From the NCBI GenBank assembly GCA_910577575.1, contig CAJTOG010000014.1, positions 1 to 33,737 on the forward strand: a stretch of DNA of 33,737 nt, read 5' to 3'. The notes beneath the pieces are model-generated. The model saw nothing but the letters and a program-made list of their open reading frames with translations, searched no databases and was not told where the DNA came from. This DNA is from an uncultured Ruminococcus sp. GTDB lineage: Bacteria; Bacillota; Clostridia; Oscillospirales; Ruminococcaceae. The position numbers were made by a program, and so were the translations under genes. Position 1 is the stretch's first letter; each line of letters begins with the position of its first letter. Below are positions 26,549 to 33,737 of this stretch, piece after piece.

Positions 26549-27046
26549 TTACTGATTAATTTGTAAATCAAGATGATAATTTATATATTTAAAATTCCAC
26601 TTATTATCGCCAAAATAAAATTTATATTTGAATGAAATCTTATATCTTCTTATTTTATTCACAGGAATAGAATAATCATCAATTTTTATATCTGTAACAT
26701 TTTTAAGATAAATTGTTGCCACATTAATATCTTCATTACATTCCTTGATACGAACAACAGGATTCAAATTTTCTCTTTTGTTGTTTACAACAAAAGGCAA
26801 AACCAAAGGGTCATAGCAAACTGACGTTGATAATTTGTAGAATTTTGTACCCTTGTTTATTCCAACTTCTAATGTTAGTTTATTTCTATCCGAACATTTA
26901 TTGTCATTGATATTTGGACAAATATTTAACAATATTTCTATAAATTCAGATAACTTCTTAGTATCCCTATTTTCCTGTGCGTATTTTCTTAAAAGGTCAA
27001 TGTTTTTAACATTCATCAAATTAACTCTTTCTTTCAAATTATTCAT
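26549..27046 (-). CDS. Orphan protein, 165 aa
   Basis: AAAGGAG lies eight bases before the ATG, so the start is good. The N-terminal third is helical and charged (MNNLKERVNLMNVKNIDLLRK cut to NLKERVNLMNVKNIDLLRK); the rest is beta-rich with aromatic strands (YKISFKYKFYFGDNKWNFKY). There are three or four Cys residues but no spaced metal motif. It sits between the recombinase-fold gene's hairpin and the late promoter. I do not recognise it; it could be an early regulator or a structural accessory. Confidence 0.65.
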   Translation of the reverse strand: MNNLKERVNLMNVKNIDLLRKYAQENRDTKKLSEFIEILLNICPNINDNKCSDRNKLTLEVGINKGTKFYKLSTSVCYDPLVLPFVVNNKRENLNPVVRIKECNEDINVATIYLKNVTDIKIDDYSIPVNKIRRYKISFKYKFYFGDNKWNFKYINYHLDLQINQ

Positions 27047-27092
27047 AAAAATTTCTCCTTTAAAAAGCTATTTATTTTTGTTATCTATAATT

Positions 27093-27129
27093 ATTTTACT
27101 CACCTCATAGATATGAAGGCGAGTAAAAT
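27093..27129 (-). terminator. Long hairpin after the recombinase-fold gene
   Basis: A 12-bp stem (ATTTTACTCGCC / GGTGAGTAAAAT on the minus strand, one G-U) continues after a single bulge into TCATA/TATGA with a two-base loop. It lies between the recombinase-fold stop (27169) and the ribosome site of the 165-aa gene. There is no long T run after it, but the arms end in T and A runs. It is a probable bidirectional terminator or processing hairpin. Confidence 0.6.
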
Positions 27130-27168
27130 ATATTATTTTAATGTTATATTTAGGATTTTGATTAATAT

Positions 27169-28107
27169 TTACTCAAAGTTATCAATACAACCCCTAATAC
27201 GTTCCTTTAATTCGGCTAAAGCCATATTACAGTTACTTTTTTTCATTTCGTATTCGATTATCTCACGGGTAAGACTGTCTCTGTTCTGTTCCATAAAGGA
27301 TTCACGTAATGTAAAACCGTTCTTTTCCAATGCAATTTTAATCCTATACATCATACCGCTTATATAAATTACATAAGGGCTTACAATACGACCATAATAT
27401 TTTTTGAATATAAAATGTATACGCTTATAATAATAATCATAATAAGCAACACCATCATTCCGGCGATTAATTTTAAAACAAGAGTATTTATCTTCACCTA
27501 TGATTTTTACCGTATATTCGGCTCGTGCATTTCTTTGAATCCAATAATCTATATATCCTAATTCTTTTATGTCGTCAGCTAATTGTTCAGATACTTCCAA
27601 TTCATAAATATGACCAATATCTTCTTTTACTGTAACTATTCGACCTTTTAAGTCTGTAGATTTTAAATTTTTAAGTACACTTAAATCTTTACTATATATA
27701 CCTTCGTATATACATCTTATTAAAGTGCGATAATAAATTGCATTGTTCAATTCATTGTCATATTTTATAGCAGTAAATACTTCCTCAATATCTTTATTGG
27801 AAAGAAATTTTTTCGTTATATCAGGTTTTACATAATTCCATACATCTTTCCTGTTAAGCTTGCTTACGGTTTCAATAAAATGAATGTTGTTTAAAAATTT
27901 AGCATATTTACGCATTACAACCATTATTCTGGTAACTACAGTAACAGTTTTGGGATTTGCACGTTTTATAAGTTTTTTCAAATCATCCACTGTACATTCC
28001 GAATAATCAAAATCCCCAAGATAAGAATAGTATTCCAACATTTGAATAGTTTCATTTGATAACTTTTCTTTATTTGATTCTAAAAATTCTAAATATTTTT
28101 CATTCAT
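27169..28107 (-). CDS. Tyrosine-recombinase-fold protein lacking catalytic residues
   Basis: 312 aa; the ATG overlaps the DUF262 gene stop (ATGA) after GGTGATGG. Residues 1-85 look like the SAM-like core-binding domain of integrases (TVVTRIMVVMRKYAKFLNN). Residues about 98-270 align by eye with an integrase catalytic domain: RTLIRCIYEGIYSKDLSVLK where integrases have LxxGxRxSEL, and IVSPYVIYISGM where they have HxLRH. Arg-I is Tyr138, and the HxxR pair is Tyr245/Tyr248, so it should not cut DNA. It probably binds DNA, as a regulator or accessory factor for recombination or replication. Fold assignment is by eye and needs structure comparison. Confidence 0.6.
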   Translation of the reverse strand: MNEKYLEFLESNKEKLSNETIQMLEYYSYLGDFDYSECTVDDLKKLIKRANPKTVTVVTRIMVVMRKYAKFLNNIHFIETVSKLNRKDVWNYVKPDITKKFLSNKDIEEVFTAIKYDNELNNAIYYRTLIRCIYEGIYSKDLSVLKNLKSTDLKGRIVTVKEDIGHIYELEVSEQLADDIKELGYIDYWIQRNARAEYTVKIIGEDKYSCFKINRRNDGVAYYDYYYKRIHFIFKKYYGRIVSPYVIYISGMMYRIKIALEKNGFTLRESFMEQNRDSLTREIIEYEMKKSNCNMALAELKERIRGCIDNFE

Positions 28108-29150
28108 ATTCCATCACCATTTTCATTGTTAAAAAAAGTTTCATAACTTTTCAACAAAGCTTTATTCCTCGTTCTTACATTGACAAAATTAGCCGAAGCC
28201 GAAATTGAAGCCTTGTTGTATTCTTCAGAGATACTTGCATCATCAACAGATAAATAAAAATTCATAAGCCAATCTGCGAAAGTTTCTTTTTGTACAAAAT
28301 TATTGATTGCCCTTTTAAAAAATGGCACAAGAGAAACAAAATGTGTTTCAGTATAAATTTTTTTTGCAATCCTATATTCCAAACGATTAATTAAAATTTT
28401 ATGAATATCATATGCAAAATCAAGTACATTATTCATTTCAATTTTTTCTGTTTCAGATATAATCGTACTTTCAATTGTTTGTTTAAAAGATTTAGTTTCA
28501 AATGAAACATTTTCAATTTTTTGATTGAGCATACACCATACTTTCATAACAATTGTAGCCTGATTCTTATTGTTCCTTGCTCTTTGGGTAAGCATTTCTT
28601 CAAAGATTTTATGTGAACCAATATCAAGAACTTCTTCTACGTTTTTACAACTTGCAAGAAGTTTAGATTTTGTAGTTAATGGTTTACCTGCATTTAATCT
28701 TTTGAACAACTCTTTTTCTTCATGTAAAGTCAGATTTTCAAAATATATCATTGTGAGCATTGTTTCCTTAATTATATCCTGTAAACTCTCCGGTAATTGC
28801 TTGAATCTCATTTTTGAAATGTCTAAAATATATTCCTTATTAATTTCAGCATCAATATATTTGACAGGGGGTAATACTGATAAAGCAAATTCATTATTCA
28901 GGTATTGCTTTATTGCTGAGATGCGTTGTTTACCGTCCATTATATAATAGACACCATCATTAAGCATTTTCTTTGCATACAGTGGGGGAATAGGATAACC
29001 AAGTATCATTGATTCTATCAATTCACTCTTGCGTTTTCCCTCCCACACCATACTGCGTTGAATAATATGGTCGAGATTAATTTTTCCATTCATTGTCAAG
29101 ATTTTAATTTGTTTTGCTGAAATTGAAATATTAGCTTTTTCTAAACTCAT
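28104..29150 (-). CDS. DUF262 (ParB/Srx-fold) protein
   Basis: 348 aa with AAAGGAAGTG before the ATG. The N-terminal domain has the DUF262 signature: IIQRSMVWEGKRKSELIESM (30-49), GYPIPPLY (51-58) and DGKQRISAI (72-80), the last matching the DGxQR NTP-binding/active motif. This fold is shared with GmrSD restriction enzymes, but no DUF1524 HNH domain follows. Instead the rest is helical and ends RTRNKALLKSYETFFNN. Known DUF262 domains bind or hydrolyse nucleotides and often take part in DNA restriction or partition. It is coupled by overlap to the recombinase-fold gene and has its own promoter. Its role here is unknown. Confidence 0.8.
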   Translation of the reverse strand: MSLEKANISISAKQIKILTMNGKINLDHIIQRSMVWEGKRKSELIESMILGYPIPPLYAKKMLNDGVYYIMDGKQRISAIKQYLNNEFALSVLPPVKYIDAEINKEYILDISKMRFKQLPESLQDIIKETMLTMIYFENLTLHEEKELFKRLNAGKPLTTKSKLLASCKNVEEVLDIGSHKIFEEMLTQRARNNKNQATIVMKVWCMLNQKIENVSFETKSFKQTIESTIISETEKIEMNNVLDFAYDIHKILINRLEYRIAKKIYTETHFVSLVPFFKRAINNFVQKETFADWLMNFYLSVDDASISEEYNKASISASANFVNVRTRNKALLKSYETFFNNENGDGI

Positions 29151-29177
29151 ATCATCACTTCCTTTCTTAATGATTTT

Positions 29178-29206
29178 ATCTTATCATATTTACAAGTAAA
29201 TGTCAA
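29178..29206 (-). promoter_or_regulatory. Promoter with palindromic operator for DUF262 operon
   Basis: TTGACA at 29206-29201, 17 bases, TAAGAT at 29183-29178. The spacer holds an inverted repeat (ATTTAC, two bases, GTAAAT; 29188-29201) overlapping the -35 edge, a likely repressor site. A second candidate, TGTTATAAT with an extended -10 (29291-29299), lies about 110 bases upstream. Confidence 0.75.
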
Positions 29207-29358
29207 TATAAATATCAAGTTAAAATAATAAAATATTTTACATATTTTAATCAATTATTTTTCATTTGCATTTATCAGCATATTTAGGGCATTATAACAT
29301 GACATACTTTTGCCACCTTAGAGGTGAGGGTTCTTGTTGATATTGATAAAGATATAAA
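29207..29358 (-). other. Gap between helicase-loader gene and DUF262 promoter
   Basis: Besides an extended -10 motif, this gap holds a short hairpin (CACCT/AGGTG, 29314-29326) and a 16-codon frame (29255-29305, MSCYNALNMLINANEK) preceded by AAGGTGG at a seven-base spacing. The hairpin and the ribosome site use the same bases. No larger gene is present. The small frame may be a leader peptide or chance. Confidence 0.35.
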
Positions 29359-30225
29359 TTATAAATTCAATAGTTTTTTGGTTTCATCAAAATTTTTAAC
29401 CATATTAAGTTTCCTCAAATCTTGTCCTTTTATACAAATGGGATAGCAACATTCCAGTATACGACTATATACTTGTCTTTCACTTATATTCTGCGGATTA
29501 AGAAGTTGCTGTTGTGTAAGATTTGTTGTAATCAAAAAAGGCAAACCAGCGTTTATTCGATTATTTATAACAGTATATATAATTTCTTTCATATAAGATG
29601 TGTCACGTTCACTTGCAAAGTCGTCAAGTATAAGAAGCGAATAATTATTCAGGCTTTCATAGTAATCTTGTTTTTCTTTAATACCGGAAAGAGTATTTGC
29701 AATTGTTGCAAAATCAGTCATCAATACTGAATAATCATTATCCAACAATGCATTGGCAATACAGGCAGCAACATAAGACTTGCCGACTCCTACATCGCCT
29801 AAAAATATCAAGCCACGCCCTTTTGTAAAAAAAGTTTGAAATTCGTTTACAAATCTTTTTGCAGCTACAATAGCTTGTGGATTGTAGCCTTTGTCGTTTT
29901 TAAAAGTCCATGATTTCATGTCTTTTTCAGAGTTATATTTACCCTTGCAAGATGGGAAGCAATCATAACGCATTTTATTAATTCTGATTTTCTTTTCTTG
30001 ATTTTTCAAATCTTGTTGTTCGGCGTTATAATCTGATTCTACACATTTGCACATTACTGGTACAAATGCTTTAAATCCTTTTACTTGTATTCTTTGTTGT
30101 TTATTAGTCTGACATTTACCACAGTACAATAATCCATCATCCCCAATATAATCACCTTCTCTTTTAAAATTGATTTCAGCAGATTTTTGTACTATTTTAT
30201 TAAACATTTCTCCACAATTATTCAT
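29359..30225 (-). CDS. DnaC-like helicase loader ATPase
   Basis: The frame opens at 30240, but GGAGG lies inside it, eight bases before the ATG at 30225 (MNNCGEMFNK), which is therefore the start (288 aa). An N-terminal zinc motif (Cys35, Cys38, Cys59, Cys61 in this numbering) is followed by an AAA+ domain with Walker A GDVGVGKS (143-150), Walker B LLILDD (197-202) and a sensor TTN (233-235). It is typical of DnaC/DnaI-type loaders that place the replicative helicase on single-stranded DNA. It directly follows the initiator-like gene, so the pair forms the phage replication unit. Confidence 0.9.
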   Translation of the reverse strand: MNNCGEMFNKIVQKSAEINFKREGDYIGDDGLLYCGKCQTNKQQRIQVKGFKAFVPVMCKCVESDYNAEQQDLKNQEKKIRINKMRYDCFPSCKGKYNSEKDMKSWTFKNDKGYNPQAIVAAKRFVNEFQTFFTKGRGLIFLGDVGVGKSYVAACIANALLDNDYSVLMTDFATIANTLSGIKEKQDYYESLNNYSLLILDDFASERDTSYMKEIIYTVINNRINAGLPFLITTNLTQQQLLNPQNISERQVYSRILECCYPICIKGQDLRKLNMVKNFDETKKLLNL

Positions 30226-30239
30226 AATATTTTCCTCCA

Positions 30240-31043
30240 TTAATTAATATTTGATGTTATTGACATAGCTATCAGTTCTTCGATTTGTGCATTTATAGCT
30301 GTGTTTTCTTCGTTTTCAGTCATAGGATTAACCTTGTTATTATCTGATTTGTTTGTTTTTCTGTCGTCGTAAAAGCCGTTTAAAATTTTTGTAAACTTAT
30401 CATCTTTTAGCATCCACTCAAAATCTGCTTTCCAATTGTAACAATTTTCTCCTTTCAGGTAAGCAGATGATTCAGCTTTTTCAAACATAGTTCTAAATTG
30501 TTGTATGGAATATTGTTGCAAAAGCTTTTCTATTCTTTCTGCTGTTGTGTTTGTAAACATTGCTGGTTCGTATGATTTGCAAACAGAATTAAACAATTGG
30601 AAAATTTGTTCTGTTTGTTCGCTGGATATATTAAATATATCTTCTTTTTTTTCTTTTAGTTTCTTATTATTCTTATTCTGTTGTTGGTTCTCTGTTGGTA
30701 GATTGTCGATAGGTTGTGAACACTCTGTTATCCCTTGAAATTTATCATAATTATTTACCAGAAATACAGTGAATTTTGGGTATTTGCACCTTGTTAATTC
30801 ACCCGTTGATTCAAGATGTTTTGTAGCAGTTCTAACTTGTTGTTTTGTCAGTCCTGTTTCATTTGAAAGTGTTTCTATACTTGCTATCCGACCGCCCCTT
30901 TTAATTTGGATTCCATGCCAATTACTGTTATTTATATTACCGGTCAATATTAAATGAATGAACAATGTTTTTGTAGGAATATCATCATACCATTCCCAGT
31001 CTAATAAACTTCTGTGAAGCTTAATAAATCCGATTTTAAGCAT
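30240..31043 (-). CDS. Phage replication initiator-like protein (winged helix)
   Basis: GGTGA lies five bases before the ATG at 31043; a GTG three codons upstream (31052) is the alternative. 267 aa. It opens with LKIGFIKLHRSLLDWEWYDD, a common start of phage replisome-organiser proteins, then a winged helix (about 45-105, ETGLTKQQVRTATKHLESTG). A Gln/Asn/Lys-rich linker (about 115-140) joins a C-terminal domain ending NWKADFEWMLKDDKFTKILNG (quoted in part), which in relatives contacts the loader. It would bind the origin and recruit the loader encoded next to it. Its stop overlaps the next gene's ribosome-site region. Confidence 0.87.
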   Translation of the reverse strand: MLKIGFIKLHRSLLDWEWYDDIPTKTLFIHLILTGNINNSNWHGIQIKRGGRIASIETLSNETGLTKQQVRTATKHLESTGELTRCKYPKFTVFLVNNYDKFQGITECSQPIDNLPTENQQQNKNNKKLKEKKEDIFNISSEQTEQIFQLFNSVCKSYEPAMFTNTTAERIEKLLQQYSIQQFRTMFEKAESSAYLKGENCYNWKADFEWMLKDDKFTKILNGFYDDRKTNKSDNNKVNPMTENEENTAINAQIEELIAMSITSNIN

Positions 31044-31117
31044 TTTAATCACCGTTACTGAAAACTTATAAAAAATTATAAATCAACTTTTATGTTTCAT
31101 TCCTTGTTCAATGTGTC

Positions 31118-31163
31118 CATTTTTGATATGACAAGTCATCATCTACTCATGTTTGGTATGACA
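31118..31163 (-). repeat. Pair of 16-base direct repeats upstream of initiator gene
   Basis: CATTTTTGATATGACA (31118-31133) and CATGTTTGGTATGACA (31148-31163) match at 14 of 16 positions and start exactly 30 bases apart. They lie between the tnpB end and the replication genes. They may be operator or iteron-like sites, or one copy may belong to the insertion sequence end. Confidence 0.55.
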
Positions 31164-31300
31164 CTCCAAAGGCGTAAATTCCCGACTAACGTATCGGTAC
31201 ATATCAACAGCATTTGTTTGAGCTATGCCGTCAATTCTTTGTATCGCATTAAATTCACACTTGCCTGAAAGTCTCTGTCAATCACATTATGGCATTCAGG
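31150..31300 (-). ncRNA. Putative TnpB omega-RNA / right end of IS607 element
   Basis: TnpB guide RNAs overlap the 3' end of tnpB and run to the element end. Here a stem-loop (CCGA/TCGG, 31182-31197) and the segment GGGAATTTACGCCTTTGGAG just after the tnpB stop look like the conserved scaffold end. Exact limits cannot be set by eye; the guide would be the flanking DNA. Confidence 0.45.
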
Positions 31301-32386
31301 ACAGATATAGACACGTTCTGAAAGTTTCAAATCTTTCTTCACATATCCACAGCAAGAACATAATTTACTTGACGGATAGAATCTGGCTGCCGTTACAAAT
31401 TCAATATTGTGCCAGTTGCATTTATACTGTATCTGCCTGTAAAATTCATAGAAACACTGTTCCTGTACTGCTTTGGCTAAGTGTCTGTTCTTCATCATGC
31501 CTGTTACATTCAAATCTTCCAGAACAATAAACTTTGGTTTTCGGTTTACGATTTCAGAAGTAGTCTGATGCAGGTAATTATGACGAATATCTGTCAGTCT
31601 ATGGGTAATTTTTAAAAGTCTCTTTTCACTTTTTACAATATTGCGTGTTTTACAGTAACATTCTCCTTTCTTATTCTTAGAATATTTTCTAGATATTCTG
31701 CGTTGCAATCTACGCTTTTTCTTCTTTAGTTTTCTGATTTTTGTGGTCTTATTGATGTTTTTATAAACATTAGTATCAGAACAAATTGCCAAATCCTTGA
31801 TACCAATATCAATTCCAATTCCCTGATTTGTCGGCTGTTCTGTATTCTCTCCGCTTTCAATGCCTACAGAAATCCACCAGTTCAGACCGTCAAACGTAAT
31901 TCTTGGATTGGAATACTTTGCATTTACAGGTATTCTGTCAGGTTCTGCAAGTTTTATTGAATTGAATTTTTGTTTGTTTTTCTTTTTACTTGTTGTCAAT
32001 TTTTCAAGTTTTACATGAGTTTTCGTAAACTGTATCTTACATGGGTCAGCATAAAAACTTGGTTTTGATTTCCGTCTGCTCTTGAATTTCGGATATTCCG
32101 AAATACCTTTGAAAAAGTTTTGATATGCCCTTACAGCATCTTTTATTGCCTGCTTGGGAATATTGTTGCTGTAATCATTCAGCCATTGATATTCTTTTTC
32201 TGATTTCAGGACAGTAAATATTTTTCGTAAATCACAATCAGAAATGAATTTGTTTCTTGATTCATAATTCTTCTTTTCATAGCCTAATGCCCAGTTATAT
32301 GCAAATCTTGCAAGTCCTGCACAGGCAAAAAGTTTTGTTTTCTGCTTATTATTCGGACAGAGCATTACTTTTATGGTTTTAATCAT
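31223..32386 (-). CDS. tnpB: TnpB RNA-guided nuclease of IS607 element
   Basis: 387 aa; overlaps the tnpA stop by eight bases (ATGATTAA). RuvC-like residues are present: Asp193 in GIDIGIKDLA, Glu290 in VLEDLNVTG and the Asp of DRDFQASVNL (370-372). A zinc finger lies between the last two (Cys343-x2-Cys346, Cys362-x2-Cys365). A basic linker (about 215-245) is also typical. TnpB cuts DNA guided by the omega-RNA from the element end and helps keep the element in place after excision. It appears active. It is an ancestor-type relative of Cas12. Confidence 0.93.
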   Translation of the reverse strand: MIKTIKVMLCPNNKQKTKLFACAGLARFAYNWALGYEKKNYESRNKFISDCDLRKIFTVLKSEKEYQWLNDYSNNIPKQAIKDAVRAYQNFFKGISEYPKFKSRRKSKPSFYADPCKIQFTKTHVKLEKLTTSKKKNKQKFNSIKLAEPDRIPVNAKYSNPRITFDGLNWWISVGIESGENTEQPTNQGIGIDIGIKDLAICSDTNVYKNINKTTKIRKLKKKKRRLQRRISRKYSKNKKGECYCKTRNIVKSEKRLLKITHRLTDIRHNYLHQTTSEIVNRKPKFIVLEDLNVTGMMKNRHLAKAVQEQCFYEFYRQIQYKCNWHNIEFVTAARFYPSSKLCSCCGYVKKDLKLSERVYICPECHNVIDRDFQASVNLMRYKELTA

Positions 32387-32984
32387 TTTCTGTAAGCTCC
32401 TTTATCATCTTCTTTGCCTTATTTGCACGTTTACCCTGTAATTTGCAGCTGAATACAGTAATAATCTGTATCAAATCTTCTGTAAGTTCTTCCTGTTCCG
32501 TTCTTTCGGTAGTATCAACAATTTCAATTTCACAATCATATAGTTCTGCAATGTATTCAATCAGTTCAAATCCGAATCTTGTCAGTCTGTCCTTATAAAG
32601 CACAACAACCTTTGAAATACTTCTGTTTGCCATACCTTTTATTAGTTCCTGCAAACCTTTACGCTTATAATTAATTCCTGAGCCTATATCCGAAATAATT
32701 TCAAACGGTTTACCCTGTGCAAGCAGATATATTCTCATATTCTCCTTCTGCCGTTCCAAATCGTCTTTCTGTTTCGGAGAACTGACACGGCAGTAACCTA
32801 CCGTTTTTCCTTGTTTTTTTACAGGTTTATTTAATATTTGATTCAGGTCATCTTCTGAATAATAACGATAACCGTTAGGACTTGTATGATGGGGTTTCAG
32901 CTTTCCTGATTTATCCCAGTTCCTTAAAGTCTGTGCCGTTACTCCAAGAATTTCTGTCATTTCATGTATAGTGTAATATTTCAT
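32379..32984 (-). CDS. tnpA: IS607-type serine recombinase TnpA
   Basis: The frame is open from 33002, but AGAGGTGATAAA ends at the ATG at 32984, so the start is MKYYTIHEMT (201 aa). It has an N-terminal MerR-like helix-turn-helix (1-50, EILGVTAQTLRNWDKSGKL), then the serine recombinase domain with YCRVSSPKQ (nucleophile Ser68, with Arg66) and KDRLTRFG (Arg133). It moves the element through a 5'-phosphoserine step with little target choice. Preceded by a strong promoter and overlapping tnpB. Confidence 0.94.
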   Translation of the reverse strand: MKYYTIHEMTEILGVTAQTLRNWDKSGKLKPHHTSPNGYRYYSEDDLNQILNKPVKKQGKTVGYCRVSSPKQKDDLERQKENMRIYLLAQGKPFEIISDIGSGINYKRKGLQELIKGMANRSISKVVVLYKDRLTRFGFELIEYIAELYDCEIEIVDTTERTEQEELTEDLIQIITVFSCKLQGKRANKAKKMIKELTEND

Positions 32985-33002
32985 TTTATCACCTCTATAC
33001 AT

Positions 33003-33032
33003 ATTATAACACTCTTAATTGCAAAAAGTCAA
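33003..33032 (-). promoter_or_regulatory. Promoter of the IS607 element
   Basis: TTGACT at 33032-33027, an 18-base spacer and TATAAT at 33008-33003, about 20 bases before the tnpA ATG. It could also read through tnpB into the replication genes, because I see no strong promoter between 31222 and 31043. Confidence 0.8.
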
Positions 33033-33084
33033 TAGTGTATTTATAACCTTTTATAATTTTTCTTTAACTGTTAAAAACCTTCTT

Positions 33085-33438
33085 TCAGATTATTGTATAA
33101 TAATATTCCCTCATTTCAGGTAAAATATCAATAAATTCTATGTCATATTTGCAAATATATTTGTCAAATGGAATAGCGTTGAGTATTTTATTATATTGAA
33201 CATAAGGCGGTAAACTTTCAAAGTATTTATGATATTCATCTTCTTGTTTTTTTGCCATTGCAATAATTTTTCCCATATTATCAAATGAAATATGTACGGT
33301 TTCAATATACAGTTTAATATTTCCGCTGTTTGAAATATGTGCGATAATTTGATAATCACCATTTTCCATAACAGACCTATTACATACTGTAATACCATTA
33401 CCAAGACAGCACATGATTAAATTAAGATTGTTTGTCAT
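33085..33438 (-). CDS. Small early phage protein, 117 aa
   Basis: GAAGGAAAG lies six bases before the ATG. It starts MTNNLNLIMCCLGNGITVCNR and contains ENGDYQIIAHISNSGNIKLY, a pattern I associate with small Clostridia prophage proteins of unknown role. It is alpha/beta with four Cys in its whole length and no metal motif. It precedes the IS insertion; its former downstream neighbour was probably the replication genes or a gene lost at the insertion. Confidence 0.7.
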   Translation of the reverse strand: MTNNLNLIMCCLGNGITVCNRSVMENGDYQIIAHISNSGNIKLYIETVHISFDNMGKIIAMAKKQEDEYHKYFESLPPYVQYNKILNAIPFDKYICKYDIEFIDILPEMREYYYTII

Positions 33439-33517
33439 AAAACTTTCCTTCTTTCTTAATGTTTAAATAATCCCTACTCTCAAATCAATTTATAATCAAA
33501 GCAGGGGAGTACAGATA

Positions 33518-33737
33518 TTATTCATCAAGCTCGGCAAGCATTTCAGCAACAGTATCATCGTAAAGTTTTATAAGTTTCATATCACTTTCTATAACTTCTT
33601 TGATTGTGTTACATTTTTTGCGTGTTTTTAATATTTTCCATGCCCGAGCAGATTTCATTCTTTGATAAACTTTACGCAATGTAGCAACGAAATAAATAGA
33701 ATTATCATTATGTCGTCTTGCCAAAGGTTCAACAACT
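33518..33737 (-). CDS. Basic early protein, 5' end probably outside the window
   Basis: A frame from a TTG at 33724 gives 68 aa (ARRHNDNSIYFVATLRKVY...), but there is no ribosome site before it and the frame stays open to the right edge (VVEPL precedes), so the gene probably starts outside. The visible part is basic in the middle (RMKSARAWKILKTRKKC) and acidic at the end (AEMLAELDE). Function unknown. Confidence 0.5.
   Translation of the reverse strand, partial: VVEPLARRHNDNSIYFVATLRKVYQRMKSARAWKILKTRKKCNTIKEVIESDMKLIKLYDDTVAEMLAELDE

Larger units (their letters stand above)
31150..33075 (-). mobile_element. IS607-family insertion sequence, apparently intact
   Basis: Contains overlapping tnpA (serine recombinase) and tnpB genes, a promoter before tnpA and a probable omega-RNA end. 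IS607 elements have no terminal inverted repeats and make no target duplication, so the ends are approximate. A palindrome TTTAAC-T-GTTAAA (33063-33075) lies near the left end. The element sits right after the stop of a 117-aa early gene and before the replication genes, interrupting neither. Confidence 0.8.

Noticed and set aside
28570..28947. Plus-strand open frame of 125 codons
   Set aside because: Antisense shadow of the DUF262 gene, with no ribosome site or promoter.
29311..29330. Hairpin considered as the end of a second IS200/IS605-type element
   Set aside because: Only a 5-bp stem is present, with no transposase, no second end and no omega-RNA scaffold nearby.
1..33737. CRISPR array or riboswitch
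   Set aside because: No regularly spaced repeats beyond the single pair at 31118-31163, and no aptamer pattern that I recognise in any gap.

Overview
The window is about 33.7 kb of AT-rich DNA in which every convincing gene lies on the minus strand, so the biology reads from right to left. It is most of a tailed-phage (siphovirus) genome, probably a prophage or temperate phage of a low-GC Firmicute, most likely a gut Clostridia-type host. The evidence is strong AGGAGG-like ribosome sites, TTGACA/TATAAT promoters, and phage families typical of those bacteria (TerS with a zinc ribbon, HK97-type head genes, RecU-like resolvase, a very long tape measure). Genus cannot be read from the sequence. 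No lysis genes, tail-tip genes or repressor are visible; they would lie outside the window.

Layout from right to left. (1) 33.7-31.2 kb: two small early genes, then an intact-looking IS607-family insertion (serine recombinase TnpA plus TnpB nuclease, with its own promoter and a probable omega-RNA end). (2) 31.0-29.4 kb: replication genes, a winged-helix initiator-like protein followed by a DnaC-like helicase loader. (3) 29.2-26.5 kb: an accessory block with its own promoter, made of a DUF262/ParB-like protein overlapping a tyrosine-recombinase-fold protein without catalytic residues, a hairpin, and an orphan 165-residue gene. (4) 26.5-26.0 kb: a non-coding hub with a strong promoter, a tRNA-Leu-like 3' end (possible attachment-site core), and a complete tRNA-Gln. 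(5) 25.9-18.5 kb: packaging and head genes (TerS, TerL, portal, protease fused to scaffold, decoration-like protein, major capsid). (6) 18.4-12.6 kb: neck, connector and tail-tube genes, a zinc-ribbon protein, RecU-like resolvase and a tail-chaperone-position gene. (7) 12.5-9.5 kb: an accessory hot spot holding a lipoprotein 'moron' with its own promoter and terminator, then a neck-type gene and an active-looking tyrosine recombinase with its own terminator. (8) 9.5-0.2 kb: a tape measure gene of about 3,100 codons, then the start of a coiled-coil gene cut by the left edge.

The points most worth a second look are: the portal reading frame is broken by one in-frame TAG 46 codons after the only good ribosome site; a scaffold protein appears to be translated from a nested internal start that shares its first six residues with the major capsid protein; two intrinsic terminators sit inside the late operon upstream of the tape measure gene, which implies read-through or antitermination; and the DUF262 plus catalytically dead recombinase operon has no obvious standard phage role. 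Several gene starts were moved downstream from the longest open frame to the codon that has a proper ribosome binding site; each such case is explained in its entry.
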